Source of the DNA: Schistosoma mansoni
Lineage: Eukaryota > Platyhelminthes > Trematoda > Strigeidida > Schistosomatidae
NCBI RefSeq assembly: GCF_000237925.1
Contig: NC_031498.1
Span: forward strand, 4,014,229-4,078,228
DNA length: 64,000 nt
Reading direction: 5' to 3'
The notes beneath the pieces were generated by a model that saw only the letters and a list, made by a program, of their open reading frames with translations, was not told the origin of the DNA and searched no databases. Positions 57,000 through 64,000 of the stretch are shown piece by piece. The first letter of the stretch is position 1. Each line of letters starts with the position of its first letter. The translations under genes and the position numbers were made by a program.

Positions 57000-58850
57000 A
57001 TGCCACTACAAAGCCTCCCACATTTCAGCTCATGTTGTTATGGCCCGACAACATCGAAGCCTCATTCTGATATGTAGAATCTGACTCCCACGAGTACAGC
57101 GTGAAAGATCCACAACTCTTCGAAGTGATGAAAGTACTACCGCGCAATTTTAACAGGTATGCCACTCCCAGTATGTTTACTAATGATGTTTCGGAACCTT
57201 ACGGAACTTTAAATCAGGTCTATCCTTAAATGTGGAGACCTAACCGACCGACAAAGGCTAGACCAACTCTTCCACACCATTGAGCCGCAATATGGCTCAG
57301 CAAGTGACATGTTGCTATGAGTGCAAGAGGTCATTGATCAATGAGCCTTTGTCGATGGTCTGTCTAGACAGTTTTCTTCGCCTAAGCTTCCCCAACTGTG
57401 CAGGAAGTCCTTGTCCCATTTTAAAATAACACCGTAGACGAACGGGCTGCATTTTCCGAATAGATTCTGGAGATCACTAGAACTCCTGTCGCCGAGGTTT
57501 ATTCTTTCGAAGAAAAACCTCAAACTACATGGGATGACGTCACAAACCTCTCTTACACTGACCAGCTCCCGAAATGCTGAGGTTGACCAGTGACGAATTT
57601 GACCACATGATAGACTTGGGAATCGTTCGGTCATCGGACAGTCAGTGAGCATCTACCTTGTACGTGGTCTCTAAAAATACAGCAGAACAGAGAATTGAGA
57701 TAAAGCGCTTTCGGTGGGAAACTCTCAGCTATGTATTGTGCTGTACGGCAACTTCAGCGCTATGTAGAAGGCCGAAAATTCGCTATGTTTGCCGACGATA
57801 AGCATCTCATCATTTCTCTGAGCATGTCTTCCGACAAGTTCTCCCCTCCTAAGTCTCGACAAGTGGATTGCATTTCGCTGTTTTGTTTCCAGATATACGA
57901 CACATTTCTGAGGTACACAATGTTGTGACGGACACTATGTCTCGTTTAACCTCCTAGAACAGTGTTCAAGACGTCCGTCCACTTGAACACACTCAGATTC
58001 GAGAAGGAGACACTGATCTTCACCGCGAGTTGCCTTTGACAACCCTGAAACTACAGCTCAAACTGATGAGATCAGGCAATGGAACTTTATTATGTGACAT
58101 ATCTACAGGTAGGGATCGTCCAATCGTGACACAACGTCTCCAGTAAATTGCCCAAAATTTCTCATCCAGCTGTTCGAGCAACCATTGAGCTCATTGCAGG
58201 GTGATTTTGTTGGCCAGATATGAATAAAGACATGAGGGAGTGGCACGTTTCTGAGTAAGCTGCTAGAAATCTATGTTGACTGCACGACGAATATCCCTTG
58301 AGCTTCTCTACAGATTGCAACGCTCGGCTTGGCCATGTTCATCTGGGTTGGGTAAGACCTCTACCTGTACCAAGTGAACACTCTTACCTCTTAATGTGCG
58401 TGGATCGTTTCACATAATGACTGGAAGCAGCACTCATTAAGTACTGCTGAAGCACTGGCTCGCGCCTCCATAGAACGATAGTAACAAAATTCGGCTGCCC
58501 TTCAACTATCAATACAGACTGGGAACGTCAGTTCGAATCTGGACTTTTCCGTTGTCTGACAGCACTGCCAGGAATCACAAGATTACAAACCACCGCCTAC
58601 CACCCACAAGCAAAATGGTTTGTCGGATGATAAGATAGGAACTAAATACAGTATTGATCGTCTTAAAATTGCGAGTTTAGAAGGAAACTCCAATAATATT
58701 GATTTTCCTCCGGCACAATATAACAACGCAGGCTCCACAATTACGATACCGCACTCCTTAATCAACAGTCACGAAAAAATTCAGTGGTATCTGACAAACA
58801 GACTGAGCCAACACTTTCTGGAAGAAGGCAGAGGTTTATGGAACACTTGA
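57000..58850 (+). mobile_element. Gypsy-like LTR retrotransposon fossil
   Basis: Plus-strand pieces in gag-pol order. A gag C-terminal part lies at about 57240-57560 (LFHTIEPQYGSASDML-type sequence). An RNase H segment follows at about 57740-57930 (YVEGRKFAMFADDKHLI), then integrase at about 58010-58620 (LGHVHLGWVRPLP, LLMCVDRFT, TAYHPQA). An integrase C-terminal end lies at about 58640-58700 (KYSIDRLKIASLEG, the 'SIDRLKPA' block). Protease and most of RT were not seen between gag and RNase H. The element is broken in many places and old. Ty3/gypsy by domain order; no intact LTR pair was found. Confidence 0.75.
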
Positions 58851-58859
58851 ATGATTACT

Positions 58860-59460
58860 GCACGTAAGTCACAACTTAACACTTCATTTTATCTCGCTAT
58901 TTTTTTGCATCATTGTGTCAAAAAAACCGAAAACAAAATTTTTTTCTCATATGTATGTATATGCACATACTTTTCCCGAAAAATTTCCAAAAAGTCATCG
59001 TGCGAAAATTGTTTGTACACCATCGCATGCTTACAAAATGCATGTATAATAGTTTATTTTACTGTTTCCCCCCTTTTTGTGTCCACACACGCGTAGGAAA
59101 TAACACAGGTGGTGCTAAGCATATGAAAATATGCAGTGCTATCTAGATAGTAGCCATTACCGTAAGCTAGAGCTGGACCACGATTTCGTGGTACCCAGAT
59201 AGTGAGGCTACTTTGATGACCATAGAGAACAAAATTGACATCGCTGAAGATAATTATTAATAAGAACTAGTTGGGTAAACAGAGCTTAGCTATCAGAATA
59301 ATGTCTAGGTCCTTATTTATGCCTTGTCTATGGTACCAAAATAATAGGTCCATTCTTCATTTGTACTGTGCCATGATTTGACTACCTAATCTATCAGATA
59401 TAATTCGTGGACGTTACTTCATCATATATATATAAATATATATATATATATACTGACTCA
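58860..59460. other. Intergenic, possible LTR remnant
   Basis: Directly downstream of the gypsy-like integrase end, where a 3' LTR would be expected, but no repeated partner was found in the window. A (TA)n run lies at 59423-59453. Confidence 0.35.
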
Positions 59461-59567
59461 TCTTAAGTAAGGGGTTGCTGCTAAGGTCTTCTGAAGATTA
59501 CATTTGGGCCGGGAATAGAATTGTATATTTAATCTTAAAATCAAGAGGTTGAACAGAGTGGCCATAC

Positions 59568-59739
59568 CTGAATAACCAAGCCGTGGCATAACAATTAAGT
59601 GTCCCTCATCATTCTGACCTTCTTTAAGCTTCAAATACTGAATGCAAATGTTCTCAATTATCATATGTTCGGCTTTATCTAGGCCATTTCCATGCTCGAC
59701 ATCTTTGGCCTCAACAGTGTTTGATAGACACTCATCTAT
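59568..59739 (-). CDS. Possible exon of an unidentified gene
   Basis: On the minus strand a 172-base segment lies between an acceptor-like AACAG (59741-59740) and a donor-like GTATGG (59567-59562). It is open in one frame for 57 codons. The translation has mixed composition, unlike AT-rich noise: NTVEAKDVEHGNGLDKAEHM, then ENICIQYLKLKEGQNDEGHL, then IVMPRLGYSG. I do not recognise the family. It lies 0.4 kb upstream of ARMH3 in the opposite direction, so a divergent gene pair is possible. It could also be chance or an old transposon exon. Confidence 0.3.
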
Positions 59740-60138
59740 CTGTTATTCTTTAACATTTACTGGTTCACATCGCATGAGTAACTGATTAATTGATTTATTC
59801 TATCATTTCCGCTTAGCTGAAGTTAATTCAAATTTTATAGTTTTCACATCACAGTCATTATCTCACTCGGCAAGACGATAGACGACGGTTCTAACAACCT
59901 CGTTGCCTTAGAACCAACATAATCAGGAAATATGAACCATTTAGTTAACCATCGAATACACTAGAATTAATACGGCTAGATAATTGACGTTAAACAATAT
60001 AAAAACGGAACCCGCACTGAAACGTCACTGAGAAGACGTGTGCAAATCAATTAGCCTATACTAACTAGTCCCAAATATATTAGATATTTGTTCGCCTATA
60101 CCGTATTTTTAGGTCGTTGAGCTGCGCGTGGTTTGTGT

Positions 60139-60294
60139 ATGGTGGCAACAGTGATGTCTGTGGTTGGAGAACGGAAAAAGACACCGAAAGGTTCACTTAA
60201 AGAGAAAGTGCTTCAAGTATATGATAAGCTGTTTCAAGGACAAGATATCACTCAAGGTAGAGCGGAATTTTGGGACGACTTTTTCTTACTCAAA
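60139..60294 (+). CDS. ARMH3: ARMH3 (C10orf76-like) first coding exon
   Basis: Encodes an N terminus reading GSLKEKVLQVYDKLFQGQDI, then RAEFWDDFFLLK. Human ARMH3 (armadillo-like helical domain protein 3, once C10orf76/UPF0668) begins with the matching PLKEKVVLMYDEIF ... PRFWEELFLMK. ARMH3 is a Golgi-associated partner of PI4KB and GBF1 in animals. The start is the first in-frame ATG (60139); a second ATG at 60154 is also possible. An acceptor-like TTTTTAG ends at 60113, usable for spliced-leader addition. The donor GTAAAT (60295) leaves phase 0. Confidence 0.8.
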
Positions 60295-60328
60295 GTAAAT
60301 GTTTCATTATTTCGTTTCTTATGTTCAG

Positions 60329-60394
60329 CCCAATCTTAAGTGTTTGTCTGCACACTTTGAAAAAACAAGTTCAGAAGATCTCGTTAGATTGAAG
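60329..60394 (+). CDS. ARMH3: ARMH3 second coding exon
   Basis: A 34-bp intron (60295-60328, GTAAAT ... TGTTCAG) joins exon 1 to this 22-codon exon. The result reads LLK|PNLKCLSAHFEKTSSEDLVRLK, matching the human [20 protein letters not shown] region that continues LMKIK. The donor is GTTCGT (60395), phase 0. The next exon was not found convincingly: the first downstream acceptor (60449) leads to an early stop in phase 0. The rest of the ~690-residue protein must lie further on. Very short 5' introns are typical of schistosome genes. Confidence 0.78.
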
Positions 60395-61104
60395 GTTCGT
60401 CTTTTTGTTGGTGTTATTCTGTGATGCGCTTTTTTCATTTTACTGGATAGCCTCAAACTATTTCGAAACCTCTCATCTGACCACTCCGAAAACCACTGAT
60501 GTAGGTGAGGTATTACCAACCGCTAACGAATTTCGAACTATTGGTGTACATTCCAGTCATGTCTATTCGTGTCGGTTATTTCCTAACATGTGAAAAGCTT
60601 AGGCCATTACTGGTTTCATATCATCGGTTTGAGAAAATATTAAACTAACCTAATCATAAGATTGTGTATTTGTATTAAGTTACTTCAAATGGTTAGAAAC
60701 AGAAGTGTACATGCATTCTGATGGCGTGGCCTTAAACAATTATCCTGACTATCGTCGAGTTGTTTTTTATGTATTTTCAAATTACATTCAGCTGATTGCT
60801 AAAACTTTTGGGAGCTACTATTTTAAATTTTGTAAAATTACGTATTCTACCAACTCCGCTTCATGCGCAGCCTCCAGTGGTTGATGTTATTTCATTAGGA
60901 TAGCTGATCATACTTTGCAATAGAAGCACCACTTACAGTAGCATCTGAAAAACAGGGGTTTACCAAATACATTATTTTGAGAGTTTCGGGCTAGACTAAG
61001 CTATACTGCCGATCTTTGAACGAATCTTAAATGACCTTGAGAAATATTAGCTAATCAGAAGACAGTTAGTATGCAGTAAAAATATATTATACAAAACTCA
61101 AAAA

Positions 61105-61304
61105 TTAGAGCGGATACTGTTTTACATGACTCAAAAACTTCTCAAGGTCAGATATGGGTTCAGAAGTTCTAAAATCATAGTGCATACGGTACAGGAACAC
61201 ATCCATATGGCTCCATGGTAGTCGACCTCTGAAACCATGATAAGGTCTTAAAAATTCTTTTAGCCTCGACCACAGAGCTTCAATGTTGTTGGTATATTGG
61301 TATG
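61105..61304 (-). mobile_element. Merlin-type DNA transposon, transposase C-terminal fragment
   Basis: The minus strand is open for about 65 codons ending in TAA at 61107-61105: YTNNIEALWSRLKEFLRPYH, then GRLPWSHMDVFLYRMHYDF, then SDLEKFLSHVKQYPL. This matches the end of ISXO2/IS1016-like (Merlin) transposases: the 'TNxIEGFWSxLKR' block with the catalytic Glu, then 'YLDEFxWRxxH'. The upstream catalytic Asp region is missing. Merlin elements are known from schistosomes. The open frame suggests a fairly recent fragment, or a domesticated or spliced piece. Confidence 0.65.
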
Positions 61305-61340
61305 GTTTACGGTTTAGGGTTAGGGTTTAGGGTTAAGGAT
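61305..61340 (+). repeat. Telomere-like interstitial repeats
   Basis: GGTTTAGGGTTAGGGTTTAGGGTTAAGG-like run (61311-61337) of TTAGGG and TTTAGGG units, directly beside the transposase fragment. The schistosome telomere unit is TTAGGG. Too short to be a telomere; it is probably an interstitial remnant. Confidence 0.7.
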
Positions 61341-61344
61341 GAGA

Positions 61345-62100
61345 CCATAAATTATGGACGACCTTTGAGCGACGCTAGAGTGATCCTGAGAGTGTCAAAT
61401 AATAACTAAGACTAAATGAGGGTTATAAACCTGTGAGAAGAAGTCAAATTATGGTTTACGGTTCATGATTAAGGCTAGCAATTATACTTAGGGTTTTCAT
61501 CACGAACTGACATCAGCCATAATGCCAAAACTCTATTTATCCAAATGGATAATTGAATTTCGCACCAAAATCTTATGATCACTTCTCTTGTAGACGCTAA
61601 ATTATCACGTCTTCCGTAAAATCCGCTGTAAACTGATCGTACGCAAGCACCAAGTACCGAACTTAGCGCCGTGACCTTGAAAACCCGCGAAAGCTTCTGA
61701 TTGGCTCGGCAGTATACTTTTGTCTCGCCGAGTTTCGAATAATATGGATTAGAATTAATATAAAAAACTAGGATTGGTGATTGGATCGACGGCAAAACTG
61801 TAATTTAAGGACGAACCAATCATATTTAAGGTCTTGGACTCGAATTTCATACACTCATTTGGTTTATTATCATTTTGGCACTATAGCTGTTATCAGTTCT
61901 TGATGAAAACACCAAATCTAATTCCTAACCTTAAAGTTCAACTGTAAATCATAATTCTTCACACTAATCTATAACTTTCATTTATCCCTAGTAAGTAGGT
62001 GGGCATTCCAAGATTATTTTAGCGTTGCTCAAAGGTCATCCATAAATTATAGTCTCACCCTACTTTTTACTAGAACCATTTCATTCCAAATATTCTTAGC
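61345..62100. other. Intergenic (or ARMH3 intron), nothing recognised
   Basis: No exon recognised. If ARMH3 continues downstream this is intronic. Confidence 0.4.
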
Positions 62101-62149
62101 AGTTGGTGGACGTTTAGTAGAGTTTATCTTGGAAATTGTGTCGATGTAT

Positions 62150-62520
62150 TGGACTTCGTACCAAGGTTTATTCAGACCGATTATGTAATGTCTAATTCAG
62201 GCCTTGATGTGGATATATTAGTCGAATGTTTGATCGTCGAATTCCAATACATAGACATACCTATCGGCCATGGTCATATTTCTTAAGGAGATATTCGACT
62301 TCATCAAAGATCCTGTATATCATTAAAAGGATTGCCAAAGAAGTAAATAAATCTTATGTAGGCTCACCTACTCGTACACTATTGGTCCAGTTAGAGCTTA
62401 TGACGAATTGTTATCAGAGTTGTCAACCTCAAGTGATATCCGTCAGGATTGCCTAGCAACCCCACTTTATATTTGATTTCGCTATAGACATCCTGGAAAT
62501 TACACCTAGTTTACAAGAAC
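62150..62520 (+). mobile_element. RTE-like LINE, RT fragment, plus strand
   Basis: Plus-strand translations give VRAYDELLSELSTSSDIRQD, then CLATPLYI, then FDFAIDILEIT in another frame. This matches the RTE 'AYGELSSxLxxSSGVRQGCPLSPFLFNFAIDILLE' block with a frame change and an in-frame stop. Dead fragment, probably SR2-related. Confidence 0.65.
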
Positions 62521-62529
62521 TGAACCCAT

Positions 62530-63320
62530 CAAGAATTTTACTTATCACCTTAAATTAGGTGGTTGACGTGATCTTATTTAGTGTAAACTCTGACATGCCT
62601 CTGAGTCTGCTACACGCGCTGAGTAACTGTTCAAAATAGTTTGAGCTAGGCATCTATCCTTCCACAAAATATTGCTTGAGAAGCGGTCCGCGCTATCGCA
62701 CAAATTGATCGTAAGGGGTGGAGTATAGTGTATTAACAACTTCACTTATATTTTAAGTTTGATTAACCCTGGAAGTTGTGTCCAACGAAATCCCAGCACG
62801 GACTCAGAGAGATAAATCGGATTTTGTCGCCTTGTGTAGACGGGACATTAACCCTCCAATCAAAGAGCAAGTATACTGTGCAATAAGCGTGCATAAGCGA
62901 CCTGTTTTCTGTCATAGATATCTTCGAATCATTTTTGGTATACATTCAGACTACTAAATGGACAACTCTATGGTTAGTCATGGAGTACTAAAAAAACGGG
63001 AAACTAGTCAGTGAAGTTGTAAATATTCATCAAATTCGGTAGTACAGGGATATGTTATGTATCCACAGCCAGTACCTACCTCAACATGTCTTTAGCTGAT
63101 GTAGGAATAGGTTGGTAGGAAGCTAGAGCCGATCAAATCAGTGCTTGATAACGGCTCATGTTATTGATTGTTAGTTTTGGGCTGTCCTGGCAGGCGCAGA
63201 CTACCTGGTTAAGGTCGTGCAATAACTATGATTAGTAGTTAAATACTTTAAGTGAAATGGCATAGAATCAGAGCCAGCAACTAAGATTTTTGATATTACA
63301 CTAGTCAGATTGATTTTTTT
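62530..63320. other. Intergenic or intronic, nothing recognised
   Basis: No confident feature. A segment near 63060-63210 may belong to the flanking RTE copies. Confidence 0.35.
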
Positions 63321-63329
63321 GTCTATCAC

Positions 63330-64000
63330 AAAATATTTCTGATTTTTTTTATAAAGTGGGACCATCAGAGATCAAAATTAGTCAGGTGGATTTACGTCTA
63401 ATTCCCAAGCTATTGCCAGTATTTCAGTCAACTTAACTAAAATCGGACCACTATTCTTAAGTACTTCTGTATTTAACATACTAGGATTACTGCTTTCCGC
63501 TTTTTTTAGGTTAAGTATAACCTCCTCAATCTCACTTAATATTAGACTTTATCAATTTCCGATTCATATTTCTCAGAGATAGTGGGTAATTGGGGCGTAG
63601 CTGGATACAATTTAAGCTATTCTTTAAAGTGTCCTGCACATTGTTTTAATCTCCTGGACTGAGTTGGTAGTAATTTTGTCCTCTCACTAGCAACCGGCTT
63701 TTCAGGTATATTTCCCCAATAATTCGGAATATTTGTTTATTGATACCATTCGCCACTGCCTTTCCAATCCCCTGCTTTCGTTTCCCACCAATACTCTCGA
63801 CCATTGCGTAAACGTTTCATTAGTTTATATCTGAGTTGTCTCTCTTCACCATCTTCTGAGACTACCAGGGTGAGTTCTTGGACAGCTGTCAATTCAGTAA
63901 AATCTCAGAAATCCACTTGTCTTCCTTAACCCTTTGATTTAATTTGGTTACACTTACTACTAGTATATTTACAGGTGTTTAGATATCATACAAAGCTTCA
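63330..64000 (-). mobile_element. RTE-like LINE, linker and start of RT, runs off the window
   Basis: The minus strand reads KRLRNGREYWWETKAGDWKG near 63815-63755, then QSRRLKQCAGHFKE near 63665-63625 and QLPTISEKYESEID near 63595-63555. This is the RTE/SR2 linker ('QSRRLERWAEHFKEQFNWP ... QLPTIS'). It continues into SEIEEVILNL, KNSGPILVKLTEILAIAWEL and LMVPLYKK, the start of the RT domain. Stops interrupt it, and the 5' part lies beyond 64000. Confidence 0.7.

Noticed and set aside
57338-57652. 104-codon minus-strand open frame
   Set aside because: It is antisense to the gag-like part of the gypsy fossil, whose plus-strand translation carries the recognisable pattern.
60450-60592. Third ARMH3 exon right after a 55-bp intron
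   Set aside because: In phase 0 the segment reaches a stop after nine codons. Another frame gives DSLKLFRNL, faintly like the human DNINCLFQH, but it is out of phase and also stops soon.
61311-61337. Chromosome end suggested by telomere-like repeats
   Set aside because: Only a few units, mixed TTAGGG and TTTAGGG, with ordinary sequence on both sides.
1-64000. CRISPR arrays, operons, bacterial promoters or terminators
   Set aside because: The window is eukaryotic. Introns, SINEs and LINEs are present and no regularly spaced short repeats were seen.

Overview
The window is AT-rich eukaryotic DNA from a blood fluke, almost certainly Schistosoma or a close relative. The evidence is the Sm-alpha-type SINE with a hammerhead ribozyme (two copies at 21.3-21.8 kb, decayed ones elsewhere), the mix of retroelements (Penelope-like, CR1-like and RTE-like LINEs, gypsy-like LTR fossils, a Merlin remnant), and very small 5' introns (34 and 76 bp) followed by kilobase introns. 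The species cannot be resolved by eye. Three 200-N scaffold gaps are present (14830-15029, 28260-28459, 42064-42263).

Host genes are sparse. (1) An exon on the minus strand at 6.9-7.4 kb ends in a short motif like the N-terminal box of the AUTS2/tay family. (2) A six-exon plus-strand gene at 23.1-38.6 kb encodes a core 1 beta-1,3-galactosyltransferase (C1GALT1 family, GT31). All splice phases agree and the model gives about 426 residues: short cytosolic tail, one membrane anchor, long Asn/Ser/Thr-rich stem, catalytic domain with a DDD motif. (3) The first two coding exons of an ARMH3 (C10orf76-like) gene lie on the plus strand at 60.1-60.4 kb, separated by a 34-bp intron; the rest lies downstream or was not recognised. 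A possible minus-strand exon at 59.6-59.7 kb would be divergent from ARMH3.

Most other recognisable sequence is decayed mobile DNA. 1-6 kb: SINE copies, an LTR-like repeat and a ribozyme-bearing hairpin. 8-12 kb: an RTE fragment, a gag-bearing LTR fossil ending in a palindrome, and a CR1-like endonuclease remnant. 12-21 kb: almost nothing recognisable, apart from an inverted repeat that brackets gap 1. Introns 2 and 3 of C1GALT1 are full of Penelope-like pieces. 37-43 kb: several copies of a second tRNA-headed SINE. 46-59 kb: LTR fossils and a 2.7-kb CR1-like LINE. 61-64 kb: a Merlin transposase fragment beside telomere-like repeats, then RTE fragments.

The most striking signal is the number of hammerhead ribozyme motifs. 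Three unrelated-looking repeat classes carry one: the known Sm-alpha SINE, a second tRNA-headed SINE (called SINE-2 here) and a Penelope-like repeat. Each has a self-complementary helix III, as expected for ribozymes that cleave as dimers. One SINE-2 ribozyme pair sits head-to-head in a long hairpin, so both strands carry a ribozyme-like sequence.
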